A DNA stretch of 8,201 bases from the NCBI GenBank assembly GCA_005888395.1, contig VAXF01000109.1, positions 1 to 8,201 on the forward strand, in the 5' to 3' direction. The notes below the pieces were generated by a model. The model searched no databases. It saw only the letters and a list, made by a program, of their open reading frames with translations, and had not been told where the DNA came from. The stretch is from Actinomycetota bacterium (GTDB lineage Bacteria; Actinomycetota; Acidimicrobiia; Acidimicrobiales; AC-25). The translations under genes and the position numbers were made by a program. Below, piece after piece: positions 1 to 5,261 of the stretch; position 1 is the first letter of the stretch, and each line of letters opens with the position of its first letter.

Positions 1-1
1 C

Positions 2-493
2 TTCTCGTGCGTCATCTGCGGCGACGGGCCGGAGCGGGCCGAGCTCGTGAATCTGATCAGCGCGCTCGGGCTCGAGGACCGGGTGCAGCTGGTCGGTGCG
101 CGCCCCCAGCCCGAGCTGCTTCCCGAATACGGCCGAGCCTCGGTCTTCGCGCTCGCACCCGTGGTCATGCCCGACGGCGACCGCGACGGGATCCCCAACG
201 TGATCCTCGAGGCGATGGCTGCCGGCGTGCCCGTGGTCGCCGGCGCGGTCTCGGCGATCCCCGAGGTCGTCGTCGACGGCACAACCGGCCGGCTCGTCCC
301 ACCGGGCGACCCGGTCGCGCTCGCCGACGCTCTCGGCGCGTTGCTCTCGGATCCGGACGCGCGGGCGCTCCTCGGCCAGGCCGGGCGCGCCCACGTCGTG
401 GCCAACCTCGACCTGGCCCGATGTGTGACGCCGCTGGCCGAGGCGTTCGCCCGGTGCCTCGGCGTCTCCACAGCCGTCGAGGTCGGGTCGTGA
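2..493 (+). CDS. Glycosyltransferase family 4 protein, C-terminal part (5' end outside window)
   Basis: The reading frame is open from base 2 to the TGA at 491-493, giving 163 residues, and the gene starts upstream of the window. This is the C-terminal, nucleotide-sugar-binding half of a GT-B fold glycosyltransferase. Visible marks are the GDGPER turn at residues 8-12 of the fragment, which usually follows the first strand of this domain, and the acidic motif DGIPNVILEAMAAGVPVV (residues 62-79). The latter is the GT4 EX7E motif with Asp62 in place of the first Glu and Glu70 as the second. A GRLVPPGDP segment (96-104) follows, as is normal in GT4. The family transfers sugars from nucleotide donors to lipid, glycan or small-molecule acceptors; the sugar and acceptor cannot be told from the sequence. 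Its stop overlaps the next glycosyltransferase's start (GTGA), so the two are probably translated together. An in-frame GTG at 47 lies inside the conserved domain and is not a believable start. Confidence 0.9.
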   Translation, partial: FSCVICGDGPERAELVNLISALGLEDRVQLVGARPQPELLPEYGRASVFALAPVVMPDGDRDGIPNVILEAMAAGVPVVAGAVSAIPEVVVDGTTGRLVPPGDPVALADALGALLSDPDARALLGQAGRAHVVANLDLARCVTPLAEAFARCLGVSTAVEVGS

Positions 494-1596
494 AGATCGC
501 CTACGTCTGCGCCGACCGCGGGATCCCTGTGCAGGGGAACAAGGGCGCATCCGTCCACGTACGCGCCATCACGAGCGCGCTGCAGCGACGAGGCAACGAC
601 GTCGTGCTGATCGCCACCCGGCTCGGCGAGGGCAACCCAGCTCCGGGCGTCGGAGAGCTCGTGGTGGCCGACCCGCTCGACGGCGACGCCATGGCCGCCG
701 CCGTCGGGGCCAGCGGTGCCGACGTCGTGCTCGAGCGGTACGCGCTGGAGTCGGGGGCCGCACGGCGGGCGAGCGCGGCGCTCGGAGTCCCGCACGTGCT
801 CGAGGTCAACGCCCCGCTCGTGCTCGAGGCCAGTCGTTACCGCGGTCTCAGTGATGTCGACGCTGCGCTCGCGCGCGAACGTCTGACGTTCGAGGAGGTC
901 GACGCGGTCGCGGTCGTCTCCTCCGCTCTCGAGGAGTACGTTCGCCACTCGTCTGCGTCGACTCCGGTCAGGGTGATCCCGAACGCAGCCGACGTCGACT
1001 GGATCGCCTCTTCACCCCCCCTGGAGCTCGGGCCCGGCGTGGCCCTCGGGTTCGTGGGCAGCATGAAGCCGTGGCACGGCGTGACGCATCTGCTCGATGC
1101 GTTCACCGCCGTCGCGGCGACGCGGCCGGTCCGACTCGTGCTCGCGGGCACTGGACCGGAGGAGCAAGCTGTGCGCCGGCGCGTCGACTCCGACCCGATG
1201 CTGCGCGACCGCGTCAGCGTCCTGGGCGTGCTCCCTCACGACCGAGTCGGCAGCCTGCTCCGGTCACTCGACATCGGCGTCGCGCCCTTCCTGCCGGCGG
1301 TCGACTTCTACTTCTCGCCCCTCAAGGTCCGCGAGTACCTTGCCGCCGGGCTCCCGGTCGTCCACCCCGGCCTGGGCGAGCTGGCGGAGGTCGTCGGCCC
1401 CGCAGGCGTCTCCTATCCGCCGGGTGACGTGACCGGTCTCGCCGAGGCCATCGCCGCCCTCGCTGACGACCCGGGCCGCCGAGTGACGCTCGCGGCCGAG
1501 GCGGTTCGGCGAAGCCGGCGATGGACGTGGGACGACGCCGCCCGAGCGGTCGAGGAGCTGCTCGAGACGACACTGGCGACGACTGGGGTCTCGTGA
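490..1596 (+). CDS. Glycosyltransferase family 4 protein
   Basis: A complete 368-residue GT-B glycosyltransferase. The GTG start at 490 overlaps the upstream stop, has a GAGG ribosome site at 479-482, and begins directly with the first beta strand (MKIAYVCADRGIPVQGNKGA). The frame is open further upstream, but there it is only a shadow of the previous gene. The glycine-rich GNKGASVHVR loop (16-25) is typical of GT4 N-terminal domains. The linker strand VRVIPNAADVD (160-170) leads to the C-terminal domain with FVGSMKPWHGV (188-198), LVLAGTGPEE (217-225) and SPLKVREYLAAGLPVV (276-291). Glu282 is the second Glu of the EX7E motif; the first acidic position is Tyr274, a variant usual in SPLK-type members. 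The protein should be cytoplasmic or membrane-associated, adding a sugar during envelope glycan or glycolipid synthesis. Donor and acceptor are unknown. The downstream exporter gene overlaps by four bases. Confidence 0.9.
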   Translation: MKIAYVCADRGIPVQGNKGASVHVRAITSALQRRGNDVVLIATRLGEGNPAPGVGELVVADPLDGDAMAAAVGASGADVVLERYALESGAARRASAALGVPHVLEVNAPLVLEASRYRGLSDVDAALARERLTFEEVDAVAVVSSALEEYVRHSSASTPVRVIPNAADVDWIASSPPLELGPGVALGFVGSMKPWHGVTHLLDAFTAVAATRPVRLVLAGTGPEEQAVRRRVDSDPMLRDRVSVLGVLPHDRVGSLLRSLDIGVAPFLPAVDFYFSPLKVREYLAAGLPVVHPGLGELAEVVGPAGVSYPPGDVTGLAEAIAALADDPGRRVTLAAEAVRRSRRWTWDDAARAVEELLETTLATTGVS

Positions 1597-3422
1597 CGGC
1601 GCTCGTCCGCACGCTGTGGCCGTACGCGCGGCGCCATCGCCGTCTGCTCACCCTCGCGCTCGCCGCCATGGTCGGCGAGGTGGTCACCGCGCTTCTCTCG
1701 CCGTGGCCGCTGAAGTTCGTCTTCGACTCCGTCCTGTTCGTCAAGGGCGGCGGCCAGCACCTGCGGCCACATCTCGGATCGCACGGCGTCGTGCTGCTGG
1801 TCGTGATCGCGGCCGCAGCCCTCGCCATCGCCCTCTTCGACGCGCTGTTCACCTATGTCGACGACCGGAGCACCGAAGTCGTCGCGCAACGCTCGATCTA
1901 CGAGCTGCGAAAGGACCTGTTCTCCCATCTCCAACGTCTCTCGGTCGCGTTCCACCAGCACGCCGACACGCGCGTGGGCGACCTGCTCGCCCGCCTGAGT
2001 GGCGACATCCAGACCCTGCAGGACCTCGCATCCGACGGCGTGTCGAACCTCATCACCAACGGCATGACTCTCGTGACGATGGTCGCGGTCATGCTCGTGC
2101 TGAACTGGAAGCTCGCCTTCGTGTCGGTGGCCCTGACTGCCCCGTTGGTCGTGGTCCTGCGGACGGCGACGCTGCGGATGCGGCTCGCCCTCCGCCAGGC
2201 CCGCAAGCAGGAAGGGCGGGTGAGCGCCGTCCTCCAGGAGTCGCTGACCGCGATCAAGCTCGTGCAGGCGTATGGCCGCGAGGACTACGAAGAGGCGCGC
2301 GTCGACACCGAGAGCTCGAGGAGCCTCGCGGCGAGCCTCGAGGCCGCAGTCCTGCAGGCCCGTCTGACCCCCGCGGTCACCATCCTGTCCACCGTCGCCA
2401 CGATGGGTGTGACCGCGTACGGCGTCGTGTTGGTTGTCGATCGGTCGATCACGCCGGGCGAGCTGCTCGTCTTCCTCGGTTACCTGCGCGGCATGCAGTC
2501 GCCGGTGAAGCAGCTCGCCAAGCTCGCCTATCAGGTGGGCAGGGCGACGGCCGGCATGGAGCGACTGAACGAGACCTTCGCCGAGGTCCCCACCGTCGTC
2601 GAGCTCGCAGGCGCGCTGCCCTTGTCGCCGGTTCGCGGCCACATCGCTTTCGAGCACGTGACGTTCGGCTACGTCGACGCGCAGCCGGTGCTGCGCGACC
2701 TGTCGCTCGAAGCCCACCGAGGCCAGGTCGTCGCGATCGTCGGCAACACCGGGGCCGGGAAGAGCACGCTGCTGTCCCTCCTGCCGCGCTTCTACGACCC
2801 CTGGGACGGCCTCGTCACGATCGATGGAGTCGACGTCCGCGACGTCACCCTCGCGTCGCTGCGGGCGCAGATCTCCCTCGTCCTGCAGGACAGCCTCATC
2901 TTCCGGTCCACCATCCGCGAGAACATCGCGTACGGGCGGCCCGACGCGAGTGACGACGAGATCGAGGCGGCCGCCGAGGCGGCGGGGGTCGGCGCGATCG
3001 CCGCTCGTCTCGAGCTCGGGTACGACACCGTGGTCAGCGAGCGAGGGTCGTCGCTCTCCGGGGGGGAAAAGCAGTGCATCGGCATCGCCCGCGCCATCCT
3101 CAAGGACGCGCCGATCGTCCTGCTCGACGAGCCGACCAGCAGCATGGACTCGTTCACCGAGCGGCTGGTGATGGAGGGCCTGGAACACCTGATGGAGGGC
3201 CGAACAGCGTTCGTGATCGCTCACCGGCTGGCGACCGTTCGCCACGCCGACCTCGTCGCGGTGATCCGGGACGGCGGGGTGGTCGAGCTCGGCCCGCCGG
3301 CGGAGCTGCTCGCCGGCGACACGATCTTCGCCGAGCTGGCGCGGACACAGGCGCTGCTCGGCGAGCCACCGCGCGAACGTCCCCGCCGGGTATCGCAGGC
3401 GGGACACCGGCGGCGCAGCTGA
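1593..3422 (+). CDS. ABC exporter, fused permease and ATPase (MsbA/multidrug-type half-transporter)
   Basis: A 609-residue type IV ABC half-exporter that should work as a dimer in the cytoplasmic membrane. About six hydrophobic segments are seen, near residues 19-40, 66-90, 154-195 (two) and 270-310 (two). The ATPase domain follows from about residue 350. It has Walker A GNTGAGKST (384-392, Lys390), the Q-loop LVLQDS (Gln432), the signature LSGGEKQ (488-494), Walker B IVLLDEPTSSMD (Asp512, catalytic Glu513) and the H-loop His544 in VIAHRLAT. All catalytic residues are present, so it should be active. I chose GTG 1593 because it overlaps the previous stop (GTGA) and gives the usual exporter N-terminus. 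An ATG at 1521 would add 24 residues encoded inside the glycosyltransferase gene. Following two glycosyltransferases, it probably exports a glycolipid, glycan precursor or glycosylated metabolite. The substrate is unknown, and multidrug export cannot be excluded. Confidence 0.93.
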   Translation: MTALVRTLWPYARRHRRLLTLALAAMVGEVVTALLSPWPLKFVFDSVLFVKGGGQHLRPHLGSHGVVLLVVIAAAALAIALFDALFTYVDDRSTEVVAQRSIYELRKDLFSHLQRLSVAFHQHADTRVGDLLARLSGDIQTLQDLASDGVSNLITNGMTLVTMVAVMLVLNWKLAFVSVALTAPLVVVLRTATLRMRLALRQARKQEGRVSAVLQESLTAIKLVQAYGREDYEEARVDTESSRSLAASLEAAVLQARLTPAVTILSTVATMGVTAYGVVLVVDRSITPGELLVFLGYLRGMQSPVKQLAKLAYQVGRATAGMERLNETFAEVPTVVELAGALPLSPVRGHIAFEHVTFGYVDAQPVLRDLSLEAHRGQVVAIVGNTGAGKSTLLSLLPRFYDPWDGLVTIDGVDVRDVTLASLRAQISLVLQDSLIFRSTIRENIAYGRPDASDDEIEAAAEAAGVGAIAARLELGYDTVVSERGSSLSGGEKQCIGIARAILKDAPIVLLDEPTSSMDSFTERLVMEGLEHLMEGRTAFVIAHRLATVRHADLVAVIRDGGVVELGPPAELLAGDTIFAELARTQALLGEPPRERPRRVSQAGHRRRS

Positions 3423-3435
3423 GTCGTCTCAGCGC
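3415..3435. terminator. Hairpin at convergent stop codons, possible bidirectional terminator
   Basis: A perfect inverted repeat GCTGAG-TCGT-CTCAGC lies at 3418-3433. It can extend by two further pairs (3415-3416 with 3434-3435) if A3417 is bulged out. It contains the TGA stop of the ABC exporter (3420-3422) and the TGA of the convergent minus-strand gene (TCA at 3429-3431), which are only six bases apart. There is no T-run on either side, so it is not a canonical intrinsic terminator. High-GC actinobacteria often use hairpins without a U-tract, so a role in ending both transcripts is possible but unproven. Confidence 0.35.
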
Positions 3436-4034
3436 CGGGGGCTGTAGAGCAGGGGCTCCGTGAGGTCGAAGAAACGGACGTCCTCGATGGCCGACATGTA
3501 CTCGCTGGCCATGTCCGGCGCCTCGGCGCCCATCCGCTTCTCGCCGGCTCGGGCTTCGGCCTCCGATGTGAAGTAGTTGGCCTCGGTGTGGCTCCCGTCG
3601 CCGTGGAAGGCGCGGACGCCCCCGATGAGGTCCGGCCGGAGCTCGCGCAACCGCTCCTCGGCGCCGGCCTCCATCGCGCGCATGCTCTCGGCGTCCTTGA
3701 AGCGGCCCTGCATCACCTGAACGAAGCCGGCGTCGTCGGACCCGCCGCTCATGAAGGTGTCCACCTCGCGGCAGTCGCGGAAGGTGACCTCGCCGTCGAA
3801 GTACTTGGAGGTCTCGTTCCACCACGCGCCCTGCTCGGGGCGGTCGCTGTTCCGCCTCGCGGCGTCCTCGGACTCGAAGCGGACCACGACGATCGCGTCT
3901 CCCGCCTTGGTCACGCCGGCGGTGGCCCCGAGCCAGCCACTCGCGCCGGGCTCGATGTCGTCCATCCACCGGTCGAGCTGGCGCCGCAGCCCGGCCGCGT
4001 CCTTGCACCGACCCTCGATCACCTGTACGAACAT
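3429..4034 (-). CDS. Two-repeat alpha/beta-barrel-like protein (ABM-like), function unknown
   Basis: A soluble 201-residue protein with no signal peptide or membrane segment. It consists of two related halves. The first begins MFVQVIEGRCKDAAGL (1-16) and the second FVQVMQGRFKDAESM (104-118). Each half then runs helix-strand-strand-helix, with matching places such as IVVVRFESEDAARR (48-61) and EANYFTSEAEARAG (151-164). This pattern resembles the dimeric alpha/beta barrel (antibiotic-biosynthesis-monooxygenase-like) fold, duplicated in one chain so that a monomer could form the barrel. I see no recognised catalytic residue, and no reaction is claimed. The start is ATG 4034: it opens on the first strand and has GAGGGGG about five bases upstream. 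The frame stays open to 4247, but that extension would be antisense to the rhodanese gene and has no such structure. It is transcribed divergently from the rhodanese gene and convergently with the exporter. Confidence 0.8.
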   Translation of the reverse strand: MFVQVIEGRCKDAAGLRRQLDRWMDDIEPGASGWLGATAGVTKAGDAIVVVRFESEDAARRNSDRPEQGAWWNETSKYFDGEVTFRDCREVDTFMSGGSDDAGFVQVMQGRFKDAESMRAMEAGAEERLRELRPDLIGGVRAFHGDGSHTEANYFTSEAEARAGEKRMGAEAPDMASEYMSAIEDVRFFDLTEPLLYSPRR

Positions 4035-4068
4035 CGCTGCCCCCTCGCTCGCTCTCGTTTCCGCACCC

Positions 4069-4096
4069 ACGGTACGACGCGCACGCTCGCCGTCAA
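4069..4096 (-). promoter_or_regulatory. Putative sigma-70-type promoter for the two-repeat protein gene
   Basis: Read on the minus strand, TTGACG (4096-4091) is followed after 16 bases by TACCGT (4074-4069), which matches the TAnnnT form of actinobacterial -10 boxes. It lies in the 89-base gap between two divergent genes and points at the ATG at 4034, leaving a leader of roughly 30 bases with the ribosome site. No equally good plus-strand promoter for the rhodanese gene was seen in the same gap. Confidence 0.4.
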
Positions 4097-4113
4097 GGGG
4101 CCGCGGCGCTAAG

Positions 4114-4119
4114 AAGGAG
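4114..4119 (+). promoter_or_regulatory. Strong ribosome binding site for the rhodanese-CBS gene
   Basis: AAGGAG ends four bases before GTG 4124. It is the best Shine-Dalgarno match noticed in the window and fixes the start of the rhodanese reading frame. No comparable site precedes the ATG at 4331, just after the in-frame TGA. The AGCCT stretch before that TGA does not look like a ribosome site, which argues against the downstream part being an independently initiated gene. Confidence 0.7.
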
Positions 4120-4123
4120 AGCC

Positions 4124-4834
4124 GTGCCGACGCCCATCCACCGCGACCGCCTGAAGGACCTGCTCGCAGCGGGGGCGCAGCTGATCGAGGTACTCCCGAA
4201 CGACGAATACGAGGAGGAGCATCTCCCAGGAGCACGCAACATCCCACTGAGGGAGCTGACCGAGGCGACGACGGCGGACCTGGATCGGAGCCGGCCGGTC
4301 GTGGTGTACTGCTGGGACAGCCTCTGAGACATGAGCCCGCGGGCCGCGTGGCGGCTCGAGAGCTTCGGGTTCACGGATGTCTACGACTACGTCGCCGGCA
4401 AGTCCGACTGGCGGGCGGCCGGGCTCCCGACCGAGGGACCGGCATCGACCACACCGCGGCCGGGCGCGCTGGCGCGGCGCGACGTCGCCACCTGCCGTCC
4501 GAACGAGACGATCGCCGCGGCGCGCACCCGAGTGCGAGCCAGTCAGTGGGATCGCTGCGTCGTCGTCAACGACGCGCAGGTGGTGATGGGCATGCTCGAC
4601 CAACCCGCGTTGGGAAGCGACGACGAGCTCACCGCCGAGACGGTGATGCGCGTCGGCCCGGCCACTGTCCGGGCTGACGAAGACCTGCCCGGGTTGCTGC
4701 ACCGGATGCACGCCCGGCGGGTCGCGTCGATGCTCGTCACCGACCCCGAAGGCCGGCTTCTCGGTGTGCTGATGCGGGACGATGCCGACCGCGTACAGCC
4801 CGCCCACTCCTGGGACGAGGACGGACCAGCCTGA
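4124..4834 (+). CDS. Rhodanese domain + CBS pair protein with in-frame UGA (candidate selenoprotein)
   Basis: If TGA 4325-4327 is read through, the product has 236 residues. Residues 1-105 form a rhodanese domain: LIEVLPNDEYEEEHLPGARN (20-39) is the usual substrate-side region, VVVYC (59-63) gives the catalytic-type Cys63, and after the UGA (residue 68) the same frame continues D-MSPRAAWRLESFGF (69-83) and VYDYVAGKSDW (86-96), the normal rhodanese helix and last strand. Residues about 116-232 form two CBS motifs, including RCVVVNDAQVVMGML and ASMLVTDPEGRLLGVLMR. CBS pairs usually bind adenosine nucleotides and regulate attached domains. Rhodaneses carry sulfur as a Cys persulfide. From memory, relatives of this subtype read C-[WY]-D-x-x-C-D-x-S-P-R-A, so the UGA replaces the second Cys: this suggests selenocysteine. 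Alternatives are a nonsense mutation, a base error, or two pieces made separately. The frame, codon use and domain match are unbroken on both sides, and the gene ends in an ordinary TGA (4832-4834). The start is GTG 4124 with AAGGAG. Confidence 0.72.
4325..4327 (+). other. In-frame TGA, candidate selenocysteine codon
   Basis: The TGA splits one continuous rhodanese domain. It lies in the active-site loop with the order Cys63-Trp-Asp-Ser-Leu-UGA68-Asp-Met-Ser-Pro-Arg. The family, as I remember it, has Cys (TGC/TGT) at this place, one base from TGA. Other genes here end normally at TGA (493, 1596, 3422 and 4834 on the + strand), so TGA is not globally reassigned. A dedicated recoding event or a disabling mutation are the remaining explanations. 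Confidence 0.6.
4333..4357 (+). promoter_or_regulatory. SECIS-like hairpin just after the in-frame TGA
   Basis: GAGCC (4333-4337) pairs perfectly with GGCTC (4353-4357). Inside it CGCG (4338-4341) can pair with CGCG (4345-4348) around a GGC loop (4342-4344), leaving TGGC (4349-4352) bulged on the 3' side. Bacterial SECIS elements lie inside the coding region just after the UGA and usually carry a G early in a small apical loop. This one has the G, but only 14 bases separate the UGA from the loop, slightly fewer than usual. GC-rich coding DNA forms hairpins easily, so this supports recoding only weakly. Confidence 0.3.
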
Positions 4835-4848
4835 CCGGTCGTGGCGGC

Positions 4849-5220
4849 TCAGCGCCTCCGGCCGGGCCTCCTCGCCGCCTTCTTGCCGGCCGCGGCCTTC
4901 TTCTTGGCCGCCACCGCCTTCTTCGCCGGCACGGCCTTCTTCTTGGCCGGCACCGCCTTCTTCTTCGCCGGCACCGCCTTCTTCTTGGCCGGCCTCTTGC
5001 GGGTCGCCGCGGGCTTCCTCTTCGCTGCGGCCGCCTTCGGCCGCACCGTCGAGCGACCCACGACGGTGAGCGTGCCGGGCCCCGGCACGATGCTCGACTC
5101 TTCTCCCGAGGACCAGCGGACGCTGATCATCTGCCCCCGCACGCCTGTGATCACACCGGCACGCGGGTCCTGGCCCACCTTCCGAGACGCGAGACGGACA
5201 CGGTCGCCGACCTTTGGCAT
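4849..5220 (-). CDS. DUF1918 domain protein with histone-H1-like Lys/Ala tail
   Basis: A 123-residue, extremely basic protein. Residues 1-55 match the small actinobacterial DUF1918 domain: VGDRVRL, then a RKVGQDPRAGVITGVRG stretch, ISVRWSSGEES and VPGP, a likely SH3-like beta barrel. Residues 61-123 are low-complexity, with 28 Lys/Arg among 63 residues and the unit AKKKAVP repeated three times (78-98), followed by shorter variants. Such tails resemble the C-terminus of eukaryotic H1 and of bacterial histone-like proteins such as the mycobacterial HU tail, and bind DNA or RNA through charge. The likely role is a nucleoid-associated or nucleic-acid-binding protein; what the DUF1918 part adds is unknown. 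The start is ATG 5220, seven bases after AGGGAGG. An in-frame TTG at 5226 lies too close to that site. It is convergent with the rhodanese gene (14 bases between) and 41 bases downstream of the membrane-protein gene. Confidence 0.85.
   Translation of the reverse strand: MPKVGDRVRLASRKVGQDPRAGVITGVRGQMISVRWSSGEESSIVPGPGTLTVVGRSTVRPKAAAAKRKPAATRKRPAKKKAVPAKKKAVPAKKKAVPAKKAVAAKKKAAAGKKAARRPGRRR
4927..4989 (-). repeat. Three tandem 21-bp units encoding AKKKAVP
   Basis: Three nearly identical 21-base units lie in a row; on the + strand they read about GGCACCGCCTTCTTCTTGGCC. They differ at one or two bases (CGG for CCG in one, TTCGCC for TTGGCC in another). An 18-base variant lacking one Lys codon follows at about 4909-4926. 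The unit length is a multiple of three, so gain or loss of copies would change tail length without breaking the frame. Near identity at the DNA level suggests recent duplication or slippage rather than only amino-acid constraint. Confidence 0.8.
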
Positions 5221-5227
5221 CGCCAAA

Positions 5228-5234
5228 CCTCCCT
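5228..5234 (-). promoter_or_regulatory. Ribosome binding site deciding the start of the basic protein
   Basis: On the minus strand AGGGAGG (5234-5228) is followed after seven bases by ATG 5220, ideal spacing. It abuts the alternative TTG at 5226, which is therefore an unlikely start. Confidence 0.7.
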
Positions 5235-5261
5235 ATCGAGGCCCGACGCTATGCGACGCAG

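Noticed and set aside
7..489. Upstream extension of the second glycosyltransferase frame
   Set aside because: The translation here is Arg/Gly/Pro-rich and out of frame with the first glycosyltransferase, which has clear GT4 motifs.
1413..3407. Long minus-strand open frame (664 codons) opposite the glycosyltransferase and ABC exporter
   Set aside because: It is antisense to genes with full motif sets. Its translation is low-complexity and rich in Arg, Asp, Gly and His, typical of an antisense shadow in GC-rich DNA.
4335..4344. 10-bp palindrome GCCCGCGGGC
   Set aside because: Such GC palindromes are expected by chance in this base composition, and it is already part of the hairpin considered after the TGA.
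4109..4807. Minus-strand open frame opposite the rhodanese-CBS gene
   Set aside because: No recognisable domain. The plus strand shows rhodanese and CBS motifs and a strong ribosome site.
4331..4834. Separate CBS gene starting at ATG 4331
   Set aside because: The ATG lies inside the rhodanese domain and has no good ribosome site; the first 35 residues complete the rhodanese fold. Reinitiation after the TGA cannot be fully excluded.
5221..5261. Possible promoter for the basic protein (TAGCGT-like -10 on the minus strand)
   Set aside because: No acceptable -35 box at the right spacing; the gene may be transcribed from upstream.
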